Counted from the stretch's first letter, positions 40,536 to 49,450 are shown. The stretch: DNA of 64,000 nucleotides from Cupriavidus agavae (GCF_004217045.1 NZ_SGXM01000005.1:235058-299057); one strand, 5' to 3'. Notes: generated by a model from the letters alone, not told the origin. Program-made: numbers and translations.

Positions 40536-41795
40536 TCAGGCGGCCAGCGCCTCGCACTGGGCCTGCCCGAACAGCAGCCGCTGGCGCAGCGCGGCCACGG
40601 ACTTGCCGCTCTGGATCAGGTCGAAGTACCACGGGCCGTCCTTGACGTCGCCGTAGAGCACGGCGCCCACGAGGCGGCCGTCCTGGATCACCAGCCGCTT
40701 GTAGACGCCCCGGCGCGCATCGCGCAGCACGAGGTCCTCGCTGCCTTCGGCGCCGATGAAATCGCCGGCCGAGTACAGGTCAACGCCCGTGACCTTGAGC
40801 TTGGTGGCGGTGGCCTGCTGCACGTAGCGGCGGTGCCCCGCGCCGGCCAGATGGGCGGCGCAGACGCGCGCCTGATCCCAGATCGGCGCCACCAGGCCGA
40901 AGGTGGCCTGGCGGTGCTGCACGCACTCGCCCACGGCATAGATGCGCGGGTCGAAGGTCTGCAGCGTGTCGTCCACGACGATGGCGCGCTCGCAGTGCAG
41001 CCCGGCGCCGGCGGCCAGTTCGATGTTCGGGCGCACGCCGGCGGTCATCACCACCAGATCTGCCGGAATCCGCGTGCCGTCCCTGAACAGCACGCCGGTC
41101 ACGCGTTCATCGCCCAGGATGCCGGCGGTCTGCGCGTTGAGCAGGAAGCGCAGGCCCTTGCGTTCGAGCGCGCCCTTGAGCAATTCGGCGGCAGGCTTGT
41201 CGAGCTGGCGCTCCATCAGGGTGTCGGCCAGGTGGACCACGGTCACGTCCATGCCCTGGCGCATCAGCCCGTTGGCGGCTTCCAGCCCCAGCAGGCCGCC
41301 GCCGATGACCACCGCGTGGCGATGGTTGCGCGCGGCGTGCAGCATGGTCTCCACGTCCTGGATGTCGCGGAAGGCAATCACGCCATCGAGCGTGTGGCCG
41401 GGCACGGGCAGGATGAACGGCCTGGAGCCGGTGGCCAGCAGCAGGCGGTCGTAGCGGACCTCCCGGCCCGAAGCCGAGCGCACGACGCGGCGCGGGCGGT
41501 CGATGGCCACGACGGGGTCGCCAGCCAGCAGCTCGATGCCGTGCTGCGCGTACCAGTCGCGCGAGTTGAGCATGATGTCGTCGACGGTCTTCTCGCCCGC
41601 CAGCACCGGCGACAGCAGGATGCGGTTGTAGTTGCCGTGCGGCTCGGCGCCGAAGACCGTGATGTCGTAGAGGTCCGGCGCCAGCTTCAGCAGTTCCTCC
41701 ACGGTGCGCATGCCGGCCATGCCGTTGCCGACGACGACCAGCCGGGGGCGGGCGGCCGGGGCGGAGATGGCGGGAGACTGCGAGGGGGGCGTCAT
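40536..41795 (-). CDS. FAD/NAD(P) oxidoreductase, NirB N-terminal-like, likely nitrate reductase electron donor
   Basis: A 419-residue flavoprotein resembling the first half of NirB. FAD site: LVVVGNGMAGMRTVEELLK. NAD(P)H site: VVIGGGLLGLEAANGLMRQG. LATGSRPFILPVPG and IYAVGECVQHR complete the pyridine nucleotide-disulphide oxidoreductase fold, but no redox CxxxxC pair exists. It lacks siroheme and ferredoxin domains. Between nirD and nasA, it probably passes NAD(P)H electrons to the BFD-like tail of NasA, the job done by NasB/NarC-type subunits elsewhere. Confidence 0.88.
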   Translation of the reverse strand: MTPPSQSPAISAPAARPRLVVVGNGMAGMRTVEELLKLAPDLYDITVFGAEPHGNYNRILLSPVLAGEKTVDDIMLNSRDWYAQHGIELLAGDPVVAIDRPRRVVRSASGREVRYDRLLLATGSRPFILPVPGHTLDGVIAFRDIQDVETMLHAARNHRHAVVIGGGLLGLEAANGLMRQGMDVTVVHLADTLMERQLDKPAAELLKGALERKGLRFLLNAQTAGILGDERVTGVLFRDGTRIPADLVVMTAGVRPNIELAAGAGLHCERAIVVDDTLQTFDPRIYAVGECVQHRQATFGLVAPIWDQARVCAAHLAGAGHRRYVQQATATKLKVTGVDLYSAGDFIGAEGSEDLVLRDARRGVYKRLVIQDGRLVGAVLYGDVKDGPWYFDLIQSGKSVAALRQRLLFGQAQCEALAA

Positions 41796-41837
41796 GGGGG
41801 GATCCAGGTTGGGCCGCCCATTCAGGCGGCCCGGGTT

Positions 41838-42221
41838 TCAGGCAGCCATCTCTTCCTCGGTCTCGCGCGCCACCGCGACCGTGGCGATCCACACCTTGCC
41901 GTCGTAGACCCGGGCCCGGTACGCGTCGATCGAGTGCTCCGGCGCCTCCAGGCACTCGCCGGTGCGCAGGTCGAAGTGATGCTTGTAGATCGGCGAGGCC
42001 ACCACGAGGCGGTCGCCCAGGCTGCCGACCAGCCCCCGCGAGAGCACGTTGGCCTGGGAGTTCGGATCGAAATTGGCGATCGCGTAGACGTCCTCGCCGC
42101 GTCCGATGCGGAACACCGCCACCTGTTGCCTGCCAATCAGCGCGCACACACCAGTATTGGGCACGATATCGCGCAAGGTGCAGATGGCCGTCCAGGTTTC
42201 GGGATGGTGGGCTTGATTCAT
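41838..42221 (-). CDS. nirD: Nitrite reductase small subunit NirD
   Basis: A 127-residue Rieske-fold protein that partners NirB in NADH-dependent nitrite reduction to ammonium. The fold is seen in RQQVAVFRIGRGEDVYAI and SPIYKHHFDLRTGECLEA. Like other NirD proteins, it lacks the cysteine and histidine pairs for a [2Fe-2S] cluster, so it is structural or regulatory. I chose the ATG at 42221, which has GAGGAG upstream; the open frame starts earlier inside nirB. It overlaps nothing and ends 42 bp before the FAD oxidoreductase start. Confidence 0.93.
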   Translation of the reverse strand: MNQAHHPETWTAICTLRDIVPNTGVCALIGRQQVAVFRIGRGEDVYAIANFDPNSQANVLSRGLVGSLGDRLVVASPIYKHHFDLRTGECLEAPEHSIDAYRARVYDGKVWIATVAVARETEEEMAA

Positions 42222-42246
42222 CACGTTCTCCTCAAATTGACGCGTA

Positions 42247-44808
42247 TCAGGCTGCTTTCGCGGGCACGGCAACCACCGGGATGTGGTGCAGGCGGGAGCG
42301 CTGCAAGTTCCGTTCCTCGGGCGTGGCCGGGCGGATCTGGCCGCGCTCCTCGAGGAAGACGAGGTTGTCGTCGCGCAGGTCGCTGTTGACGAAGTGGCGG
42401 AAGCGCTTGCGGGTTTCCGGGTCGGTGATGGCCTTCTTCCACTCGTCCTCGTACGTGTTCACCACGTGCTGCATCTCGCTCTCCAGTTCGGCGCCGATGC
42501 CGAGCTTGTCGTCGATGACCACGGATTTCAGGTATTCCAGGCCGCCTTCGAGGTTGTCGCGCCAGGTGCTGGTGCGCTGCAGGCGGTCGGCGGTGCGCAC
42601 GTAGAACATCAGGAAGCGGTCCACGTAGCGGATCAGCGTCTCGCGGTCCAGGTCGCCGGCCAGCAGTTCGGCGTGGCGCGGCTTCATGCCGCCGTTGCCG
42701 CAGACGTAGAGGTTCCAGCCCTTTTCCGTGGCGATGATGCCCACGTCCTTGCCCTGCGCCTCGGCACATTCGCGCGTGCAGCCCGAAACGCCGAACTTGA
42801 TCTTGTGCGGCGCGCGCAGGCCCTTGTAGCGGTTCTCGACCTCGATGGCCAGCCCCACCGAGTCATCCACGCCATAGCGGCACCACGTGGAGCCGACGCA
42901 CGACTTCACCGTGCGCAGCGACTTGCCGTACGCGTGCCCCGACTCGAATCCGGCGGCCACCAGTTCTTCCCAGATCAGCGGCAGTTCCTCCAGGCGGGCA
43001 CCGAACATGTCCACGCGGGCGCCGCCGGTGATCTTGGTGTACAGGCCGTACTTCTTGGCCACCTGGCCCACGGCGATCAGGCCGTCGGGGGTGACCTCGC
43101 CGCCCGGCATGCGCGGCACCACCGAATACGTGCCGTCCTTCTGGATGTTGGCCAGGAAGTAGTCGTTCGAATCCTGCAGGCTGGCGTGTTCCTCCTTGAG
43201 CACGAAGTCGTTCCAGCACGAGGCCAGGATGTTGCCGACCGTGGGCTTGCAGATATCGCAGCCCAGGCCCTTGCCGTGCGCGGCCAGCAGGTCGTCGAAC
43301 GACTTGAACTTGCCCACGCGCACCAGGTGGTACAGCTCCTGGCGCGAGTACGGGAAGTGTTCGCAGACATGGTTGTTGACGGCCATGCCCTGCTTCTTCA
43401 TCTCGGCCTTCATGATCTGCGTGACCAGCGGCACGCAGCCGCCGCAGGCCGTGCCGGCCTTGGTGCAGGTCTTCAGCGCGCCGATGCTGGTGGCGCCATC
43501 GGTCACGGCGGCGCAGATCTGGCCCTTGCTGACGTTGTTGCACGAGCAGATCTGGGCGGTGTCCGGCAGTGCGTCGGCGCCCAGCGCCGGCCTGGCCTGG
43601 CCATCGGATGCGGGCAGGATCAGGAATTCGGGCGATTCGGGCAGCTCGATGCGGTTCAGCATCATCTGCAGCAGCGTGCCGTACTCGGCGGCATCGCCCA
43701 CCAGCACCCCGCCGAGCAGGAACTTGCCGCAGTCGGACACCACGAGCTTCTTGTAGACCTGCTTGCGCTCGTCGGTGAACTGGTACGAACGGCTGCCCGG
43801 CACGTTGCCGTGCGGGTCGCCAATGCTGGCCACGTCAACGCCCATCAGCTTGAGCTTGGTGCTCATGTCGGCGCCGCCGAACTCGGCTGCCTCGCCGCGC
43901 AGGTGGCGCGCGGCCACGCGGGCCATGTCGTAGCCCGGGGCCACCAGGCCGTAGATCTTGCCGTCCCACAGCGCGCACTCGCCGATGGCGTAGACGTGGG
44001 GGTCGGAGGTCAGGCAGTTGTTGTCGATCACGATGCCGCCGCGCGGGCCCACCGCCAGGCCGCTCTCGCGCGCCAGTTCGTCGCGCGGACGGATGCCGGC
44101 CGAGAACACGATCATGTCCGTGTCCAGGTGCGAACCATCGGTGAAGTTCATGCGGTGCGTGCCGTCCACGCCATCGACGATCTCCACGGTGTTCTTGCCC
44201 GTGTGGGCCTTGACGCCCAGTTCCTCGATCTTCTGGCGCAGCATGCGGCCGCCGCCATCGTCCACCTGCACGGCCATCAGGCGCGGGGCGAACTCCACCA
44301 CGTGGGTTTCCAGGTCCATGTCGCGCAGGGCCTTGGCGCATTCCAGGCCCAGCAGGCCGCCGCCGATCACCACGCCGGACTTCGCACGCCGGCCGCATTC
44401 GAGCATCGCCTCCAGATCCTCGATGGTGCGGTAGACGAAGGTGTCCTTGCGGTCCTTGCCCGGCAGCGGCGGCACGAACGGGTACGAGCCGGTGGCCAGC
44501 ACGAGCTTGTCGTAGGCGAGGGTTTCGCCGGTGGACGTGGTAACCGAGCGGGCAGCGGTGTCGATGGCGGTGGCCCTGGCGTTCAGGCGCAGCAGCATGT
44601 TGTTGTGCTGCGCGAAGAAGCCTTCGGGCACCAGCGACAGGTCATCGGCCGACTTGCCGGCGAAGAACTCGGACAGGTGGACGCGATCGTAGGCGGGACG
44701 CGGCTCCTCGCAGAGCACGGTCACTTCGAGGTCCTGCGCGCCGGCATCGGCCAGGCATTCCAGGAACTTGTGGCCGACCATGCCGTGCCCGACGATGATG
44801 ATCTTCAT
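42247..44808 (-). CDS. nirB: Nitrite reductase large subunit NirB
   Basis: An 853-residue NADH-dependent, siroheme nitrite reductase. Order: FAD domain (MKIIIVGHGMVGHKFLECL), NADH domain (VIGGGLLGLECAKALRDM), BFD-like [2Fe-2S] site (ICSCNNVSKGQI and GTACGGCVP, about residues 415-470), then ferredoxin half-domains and the siroheme/[4Fe-4S] ligands CVGSTWC (from about residue 636) and GVSGCTRECAEAQ. Length is standard. It reduces nitrite to ammonium in the cytoplasm. nirD follows by 25 bp; narK precedes by 39 bp. Confidence 0.96.
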   Translation of the reverse strand: MKIIIVGHGMVGHKFLECLADAGAQDLEVTVLCEEPRPAYDRVHLSEFFAGKSADDLSLVPEGFFAQHNNMLLRLNARATAIDTAARSVTTSTGETLAYDKLVLATGSYPFVPPLPGKDRKDTFVYRTIEDLEAMLECGRRAKSGVVIGGGLLGLECAKALRDMDLETHVVEFAPRLMAVQVDDGGGRMLRQKIEELGVKAHTGKNTVEIVDGVDGTHRMNFTDGSHLDTDMIVFSAGIRPRDELARESGLAVGPRGGIVIDNNCLTSDPHVYAIGECALWDGKIYGLVAPGYDMARVAARHLRGEAAEFGGADMSTKLKLMGVDVASIGDPHGNVPGSRSYQFTDERKQVYKKLVVSDCGKFLLGGVLVGDAAEYGTLLQMMLNRIELPESPEFLILPASDGQARPALGADALPDTAQICSCNNVSKGQICAAVTDGATSIGALKTCTKAGTACGGCVPLVTQIMKAEMKKQGMAVNNHVCEHFPYSRQELYHLVRVGKFKSFDDLLAAHGKGLGCDICKPTVGNILASCWNDFVLKEEHASLQDSNDYFLANIQKDGTYSVVPRMPGGEVTPDGLIAVGQVAKKYGLYTKITGGARVDMFGARLEELPLIWEELVAAGFESGHAYGKSLRTVKSCVGSTWCRYGVDDSVGLAIEVENRYKGLRAPHKIKFGVSGCTRECAEAQGKDVGIIATEKGWNLYVCGNGGMKPRHAELLAGDLDRETLIRYVDRFLMFYVRTADRLQRTSTWRDNLEGGLEYLKSVVIDDKLGIGAELESEMQHVVNTYEDEWKKAITDPETRKRFRHFVNSDLRDDNLVFLEERGQIRPATPEERNLQRSRLHHIPVVAVPAKAA

Positions 44809-44847
44809 GGTGCTTTCCTTGTCCGGGGATTGTTTTTGCGTTGTCGT

Positions 44848-46161
44848 TCAGTTGGCCAGCGCGCTTTCGTACAGCGCCTGTTCCTGCGCCTTGTGCTCGG
44901 CGCTGAAGCGCACGGCGATGGCGCAGACGGCGGCCAGCGTGGCGGCCACGCCGAGCCAGGTCAGCGTCTGCTGCAGGTCGCCCAGGCCCTTCATCAGGAA
45001 GCCCGCGGCCACGGCACCCACGTTGCCGCCCGCGCCGATGATCCCGGCCACGCCGCCCAGCGCCTTGCGGTCGATGAACGGCACCAGTGCGTAGGTGGCG
45101 CCGCAGGCCATGTGGGTGAACAGGCCGAAGACGAGCATCGCCGCCACGGCGGTGGCCACGCCCGAGGCGTGGGCAAAGGCCAGCAGGCCCAGGCCCTCGC
45201 CGAGGATGAAGACGAACAGCACGATCGAGCGCGCATCGAGGCCACGACGGCGGGCGAAGCGGTCGGACACATAACCGCCCAGCGCCCGGGCAAACAGCGC
45301 CAGCAGGCCGAAGCTCGCCGCCGCCATGCCGGCCGCCGACAGCGACAGGCCGAAACGGTCCACATAGAACGTGGCGGCCACGTTGTGGATGAAGATTTCC
45401 ACGCCGAAGCAGGCGCCGTAGGTGATGAACAGCATCCAGACGCGGTAGTTGGTGCAGGCCGCGCGGAAGCTGGCCCAGCCGCCGCCGCCCTTGCCACCCG
45501 AAATGACGATGCCGCGTGCGCGCAGGTCGGCGTAATTGCCTTCGGGGCAATCCTGCGTGAAGCGCCAGTAAATGAAGGCCATCACCAGCATCAGCACGCC
45601 GGGCACGATCAGCGCCACGCGCCAGCCCATCGCATGGTCCACGCCCAGGAACAGCACGGCGGCCAGCAGCAGCGGCATCAGGCCCTGCGCGGCGCCGCCA
45701 CCGGCGTTGCCCCAGCCGGCCGAGGCGGCGTTGGCGGTGCCCACCACGTTCGGCGCGAACATCACCGACGTGTGGTACTGCGTGATCACGAAGCTCGCGC
45801 CCACCGCGCCGATCAGCAGCCGGAAGAACAGGAAGGTCTCGTAGTTCTGGGCAAACGCGACGCCAATCACCGGGATGGCGCCAATCGCCAGCAGGCCGGT
45901 ATAGGTCTTGCGCGGGCCGAAGCGGTCGCACATCGGGCCGATGATCAGCCGCACGATGATGGTGACGGCCACGGCGGCGATATTGATATTGGCGATCTGG
46001 CCCGGCGTCAGGCCGAATTCGCCCTTGAGCACCGGCATCAGCGGCGCACAGGCAAACCAAGCGAAGAAGCAGACAAAGAACGCCATCCAGGTCAGGTGGA
46101 AAGCGCGCATCTGCGGCGTGCTGAAACTCAGCAGTTCGATCCGGGTGGCCTTGCCGTTCAT
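44848..46161 (-). CDS. narK: Nitrate/nitrite transporter, NarK/NasA family (MFS)
   Basis: A 437-residue major facilitator protein with 12 helices and the nitrate/nitrite porter motif AGWGNAGGGAAQGLMPLL, repeated in the second half as GAGGNVGAVAAGFLMKGL. FVCFFAWFACAPLMPVL opens TM1. It is the first gene of the assimilation operon, so it imports nitrate for NasA. GGAG is at 46169-46172, 7 nt before the start. The U-run of the leader terminator ends right next to it. Confidence 0.95.
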   Translation of the reverse strand: MNGKATRIELLSFSTPQMRAFHLTWMAFFVCFFAWFACAPLMPVLKGEFGLTPGQIANINIAAVAVTIIVRLIIGPMCDRFGPRKTYTGLLAIGAIPVIGVAFAQNYETFLFFRLLIGAVGASFVITQYHTSVMFAPNVVGTANAASAGWGNAGGGAAQGLMPLLLAAVLFLGVDHAMGWRVALIVPGVLMLVMAFIYWRFTQDCPEGNYADLRARGIVISGGKGGGGWASFRAACTNYRVWMLFITYGACFGVEIFIHNVAATFYVDRFGLSLSAAGMAAASFGLLALFARALGGYVSDRFARRRGLDARSIVLFVFILGEGLGLLAFAHASGVATAVAAMLVFGLFTHMACGATYALVPFIDRKALGGVAGIIGAGGNVGAVAAGFLMKGLGDLQQTLTWLGVAATLAAVCAIAVRFSAEHKAQEQALYESALAN

Positions 46162-46174
46162 GCTCGTGCTCCAA

Positions 46175-46225
46175 AAACAAATGGCGTCCCGCGAATCTGG
46201 CTGACAGGCCAGTTCGGGGGACGCC
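46175..46225 (-). terminator. Leader terminator (attenuator) before narK
   Basis: On the minus strand GGCGTCCC (complement of 46218-46225) pairs with GGGACGCC (complement of 46183-46190), with a second inner stem CTGGC/GCCAG. ATTTGTTTTTGG follows. This intrinsic-terminator shape stands about 20 nt before the narK start codon, inside its own leader. Confidence 0.75.
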
Positions 46226-46281
46226 GTTGTCCGGACGGTCGGCTTTCATGGCATAGCCGCCGTTTTCATGTGGGGGTGGGA

Positions 46282-46297
46282 AGGTCGCCGTTGACCT
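46282..46297 (-). promoter_or_regulatory. ANTAR-type (NasT/NasR target) hairpin
   Basis: The minus-strand RNA reads AGGUC-AACGGC-GACCU: a 5-bp stem with a six-base loop that has A at position 1 and G at position 4, the signature of hairpins bound by ANTAR antiterminators. It lies about 5 nt from the predicted transcript start. The partner hairpin is less clear; ACGGCGGCU pairs with AGCCGaCCGU further down, but its loop does not match. Confidence 0.6.
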
Positions 46298-46312
46298 GCC
46301 CGCGATCTGTAT

Positions 46313-46328
46313 CGCAAGCGGTGTGCCA
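46313..46328 (-). promoter_or_regulatory. Sigma-54 promoter of the nas operon
   Basis: The minus strand reads TGGCACACCGCTTGCG. GG and GC are exactly 10 nt apart, as sigma-54 requires, and the match to TGGCACG-N4-TTGCW is good. The transcript would start near 46302, giving a leader of about 140 nt. Confidence 0.85.
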
Positions 46329-46371
46329 GGCGTGCGAGGTGGAGTCCCCGGTACCTGATGCGGCGAAAACG

Positions 46372-46394
46372 GCCTTATAAGTTATCTATAAGGC
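46372..46394. promoter_or_regulatory. Perfect inverted repeat upstream of the nas promoter
   Basis: GCCTTATA-N7-TATAAGGC lies 44 bp upstream of the sigma-54 element, between it and the NtrC-like site. It could bind IHF-like or another regulator, or the HxlR protein of the adjacent gene. Confidence 0.5.
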
Positions 46395-46433
46395 TCTTAT
46401 GAGCGTTGTGGTGCGGCGCCAGAGTTGGGCGGC

Positions 46434-46450
46434 TGCACGGCTATGGTGCA
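46434..46450. promoter_or_regulatory. NtrC-like enhancer site
   Basis: TGCACG-GCTAT-GGTGCA matches 11 of 12 defined bases of TGCACC-N5-GGTGCA. It is about 110 bp upstream of the sigma-54 promoter, a usual enhancer distance. Confidence 0.8.
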
Positions 46451-46484
46451 GTGCAATGATTGGAGGCGGTGCGTGCGTGGCCGC

Positions 46485-46970
46485 TCAGTCAGCGGCGTTG
46501 GGGGACAGCAGCGAGATCAACCGCATCTCGGATGGCTGCACCGGGTCGTCATGCTCGTCGACCAGCGCCGCGCGCACCTTGAGGCCGCTGACGGTGGAGC
46601 GGACCTCAGCGGGCCCTTGGCCACACGGCGCCAGATGCGCATCGCCCCACTGCATCAGGCCAACGATGACCGGGAGCAGTTCGACGGCCGAGCGCGTAGG
46701 GTGATAGGCGAAGCGCTCCCGCTCGCCCGGTTCGCGGTAGCCGACCTTGCGTAGCAGCCCGGCTTCGGTGAGGGTCTTCAGGCGGGCGGAGAGCACGGCC
46801 GGGGAGCACTGCAGGCGGGTCAGGAAATCGTCAAAGCGCCTGATACCCGAAAACACGTCCCTTAAGATAAGTATCGTCCACTTTTCGCCAATAAGAGCCA
46901 AGGTGCCAGCGATCGAGCATTGGTCGAACTGGGCAGGGGTGAGGGCGGGGGCGACAGGTGGCGTGTCCAT
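46485..46970 (-). CDS. HxlR family transcriptional regulator
   Basis: A 161-residue MarR-like winged-helix regulator of the HxlR group. The group hallmarks are CSIAGTLALIGEKWTILILR, GIRRFDDFLTRL and CSPAVLSARLKTLTEAGLLR, where the N-terminal Cys18 is the conserved cysteine used as a redox or aldehyde switch in HxlR/HypR/QorR proteins. It runs in the same direction as narK but 323 bp upstream, with its own start region shared with the divergent GNAT gene. The nearby targets are therefore itself and the acetyltransferase. Confidence 0.9.
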   Translation of the reverse strand: MDTPPVAPALTPAQFDQCSIAGTLALIGEKWTILILRDVFSGIRRFDDFLTRLQCSPAVLSARLKTLTEAGLLRKVGYREPGERERFAYHPTRSAVELLPVIVGLMQWGDAHLAPCGQGPAEVRSTVSGLKVRAALVDEHDDPVQPSEMRLISLLSPNAAD

Positions 46971-47059
46971 GACTTCAGCATAGCACCTCTAACTTCATTT
47001 GCAAAAGTCAGGGTTTCGACTATGCTTCTGGCTATGTTAAACGTAGTCAGGGGTAGGCG

Positions 47060-47668
47060 ATGAGCGGAACGGCGACGGCGGCATTCACGGGGATGCCCAA
47101 TACAGAAGAGTCCTGGTTGGTAAAGAATGGCGAGCGCGTCACGTTGCGGGCCGTCCGCCATACCGATCGTCCCCGGCTGCGGTCGTTCATCGATACGTTG
47201 TCGCGTGAAAGCCGCTATTACCGCTATCTGACTGGCGGGCCTGTGGCCGATGCGGTCATCGACGGCTTTATCGGGCGGTGCCCGGGCCGTGATGTGGCCG
47301 TGGTCGTGACGTCTCCGGCGCCGGATGGCTCGGAAGCCATCGTCGCCAATGCCGAATATGTGGTGAATGCCGAGGGCGTGGCCGAACTGGCCGTGGTCGT
47401 TGCCGATGGCTGGCAAGGCAAGGGGCTGGGACGCCGGCTGATCCAGCGGCTCCAGCAGATCGCACGGTCCCGCAATCTGCCCGCGATGCGCGGCGATGTG
47501 CTGAGCGAGAACCGCCGGATGCTGGCGATCATGCGCGATTGCGGCTTCTCCGCCCGGCGCAACCCCGAGGACAGCTACCTGCACGAGGTCAATCTGACCC
47601 TCGGCGCGCAGCCAACCCGGGCGGCCACCGCTCAGTGGCTGCCGGCCGACTGGTTCGCCGCCAGCTGA
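47060..47668 (+). CDS. GNAT family N-acetyltransferase
   Basis: A 202-residue acyltransferase. The acetyl-CoA loop is VADGWQGKGLGRRLIQRL (Q/R-x-x-G-x-G/A). The N-terminal NGERVTLRAVRHTDRPRLRS resembles the acetyltransferase domains attached to Pat-like protein acetyltransferases and to many stand-alone ones. It diverges from hxlR, with 89 bp between starts, so the regulator may control it. Its 3' end overlaps the convergent exporter gene by 37 bp. Substrate unknown. The ATG at 47093 is a possible alternative start. Confidence 0.88.
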   Translation: MSGTATAAFTGMPNTEESWLVKNGERVTLRAVRHTDRPRLRSFIDTLSRESRYYRYLTGGPVADAVIDGFIGRCPGRDVAVVVTSPAPDGSEAIVANAEYVVNAEGVAELAVVVADGWQGKGLGRRLIQRLQQIARSRNLPAMRGDVLSENRRMLAIMRDCGFSARRNPEDSYLHEVNLTLGAQPTRAATAQWLPADWFAAS

Positions 47669-48543
47669 TCCTCGACCGGCCGCTTGCCGCGTGCCGTGAC
47701 GGTGCAGCCGATCGAGGCCGTGATGATGGCCCCGATGGCGACCCACTGCACCGGCGTCAGTTGCTCGTGCAGGAACGCCAGCCCTGCCAACGCGCCCATG
47801 GCCGGCTCCATGCTCAGCAGGATGCCGAACGTCCGGCGCGGCAGCCGCTTCAGCGCCACCATTTCGAGCGAGTAGGGAATCGCGCTCGACATCAGGCCCA
47901 CGGCCAGTCCGGACAGCAGCAGCGCCGGGCTGAACAGTTCGCTGCCAGCGTGCGCCACGCCGAACGGCACGGCCACCACGGCGGCCATGGTCATGCCCAG
48001 CGACGTCGCCTGGCCACCGTGGGCGTTGCCGGCCATCTGCCCGAAGATGATGTAGAGGGCCCAGCCCACGCCTGCGGCCAGCGCAAAGCCGATGCCCACG
48101 GGGTCCAGGTGCGTCGAGGCCTCGCCGAGCGGGAGCAGCAGCGCCAGCCCCGTCACCGCGCAGGCGATCCAGACGAAATCGATGGCGCGGCGCGACGACA
48201 GCACGGCCACCGCCAGCGGTCCCGTGAACTCGATTGCAATGGCCAGACCCAGCGGGATCGTACGCAGCGACATATAGAACAGCAGGTTCGTGGCGCCCAG
48301 CGCGGCGCCATAGAGCATGATCGCCCGGGCATGGGCGCCCGACAGCGGAAAGCGCCATGGTCGCCAGACGGCGATCAGGATCAGCGCGGCGAACGTGACG
48401 CGCATGGCCACGGTGCCTTGGGCGCCAACGGCCCCGAACAGGCTCTTGGCGAACGAGGTTCCGATGCAGAGCGACGCCATCGAGGCGGTCAGCGCCAGCA
48501 CGGCCAGCAGCGTATCGCTCTGTTTGAAGCGGGAAAGCGGCAC
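47632..48543 (-). CDS. rhtA: DMT family exporter, RhtA-like
   Basis: A 303-residue inner-membrane exporter with ten helices in two EamA repeats. Motifs such as AIAIEFTGPLAVAVLSSRRA and SSAIPYSLEMVALKRLPRRT match RhtA, the threonine/homoserine exporter. The GTG at 48543 is preferred: CCAGGA lies just upstream and the length then matches RhtA. The open frame continues upstream to 48648 with cysteine-rich, non-family sequence. It overlaps the GNAT gene tail to tail. The SDR gene diverges from it. Confidence 0.87.
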   Translation of the reverse strand: MPLSRFKQSDTLLAVLALTASMASLCIGTSFAKSLFGAVGAQGTVAMRVTFAALILIAVWRPWRFPLSGAHARAIMLYGAALGATNLLFYMSLRTIPLGLAIAIEFTGPLAVAVLSSRRAIDFVWIACAVTGLALLLPLGEASTHLDPVGIGFALAAGVGWALYIIFGQMAGNAHGGQATSLGMTMAAVVAVPFGVAHAGSELFSPALLLSGLAVGLMSSAIPYSLEMVALKRLPRRTFGILLSMEPAMGALAGLAFLHEQLTPVQWVAIGAIITASIGCTVTARGKRPVEDQLAANQSAGSH

Positions 48544-48730
48544 TTGTTGTCCTGGGACGAGGGGATGCAGGGCGCCCGGAGCCGGGCAGTGCGGCATCTT
48601 GCACCAGGCCGGCGCGGCCAACCATACACAGATTGGGTCTCGCGCCACTGTACAGTTGCCGCCGGCGCCACTTTTTGCCGGGACGGGCGCGACGCACTAT
48701 CGTTGAGAGACCCCAACCCCGGAGATCGCC

Positions 48731-49450
48731 ATGGAAGCCAGTGCTGCCCGTCGTCATGTCGTCATTACCGGAGCGGCCGGCGCCCTCGGCCGGGCCATCG
48801 CCAGCCGGTTTGCCGCCGAAGGGGCCCGGCTCGCCCTGGTCGACCGCAGCCTGCAGCACCTCCAGAGCGTGTTCGCCCACCCCGAACCCGAGCACGGCGG
48901 CACGCTGCTGCACGCGGCCGATGTCACGTCCGATACGGCCATGGCGCCGGTGGCGGCCGCGATCCTCGACGCTTTCGGCTCGGTCGACGTGCTCGTGCAC
49001 GTGGCGGGCGGCTTCGAGATGGGCGAGCCCACCCACGCCCTGAGCCGCGAGTCGTGGACCCGCATGATGGATCTCAACGCCTGGTCGTTCGTGGCCGTGA
49101 CCGGCCACTTCATCCCGGCCATGAAGTTCCGGCAGCATGGCAAGGTCGTGGCCGTCACGGCGCGCGCGGCCAGCAGCGGCGCGGCGACGATGGGCGCCTA
49201 CACGGCGTCCAAGAGCGCCCTCCAGCGCCTGGTCGAAAGCCTGTCCCACGAGGTGCGCGGTTCGGGCATCAACGTCAACAGCATCGCGCCGAGCATCCTC
49301 GATACGCCCGCCAACCGGCAGGCGATGGCGAGCGCCGACCCCGCGCGCTGGGTGTCCACGGGCGCGGCGGCGCGCGCCGTGGCGTTCCTCGCGTCGGAGG
49401 GGGCGGAGGCGATGCATGGCCAGCACCTCGTGCTCGACGGGCTGAGCTGA
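48731..49450 (+). CDS. Short-chain dehydrogenase/reductase
   Basis: A 239-residue classical SDR. The Rossmann glycine motif is TGAAGALG near residue 14, followed by LVDRSL. HVAGG stands for the usual NNAG, which is uncommon. The catalytic set is Ser (ARAASSG), Tyr and Lys (AYTASKSA). It ends HLVLDGLS, as in 3-oxoacyl-ACP reductase-like members. It is monocistronic and followed by the convergent PIN toxin gene 9 bp away. Cofactor preference and substrate cannot be settled. Confidence 0.9.
   Translation: MEASAARRHVVITGAAGALGRAIASRFAAEGARLALVDRSLQHLQSVFAHPEPEHGGTLLHAADVTSDTAMAPVAAAILDAFGSVDVLVHVAGGFEMGEPTHALSRESWTRMMDLNAWSFVAVTGHFIPAMKFRQHGKVVAVTARAASSGAATMGAYTASKSALQRLVESLSHEVRGSGINVNSIAPSILDTPANRQAMASADPARWVSTGAAARAVAFLASEGAEAMHGQHLVLDGLS

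Noticed and set aside
46372..46394. Terminator of the hxlR gene
   Set aside because: The palindrome has A/T-rich arms but no following T-run on the minus strand, and lies 90 bp beyond the stop. A protein-binding site is more likely.
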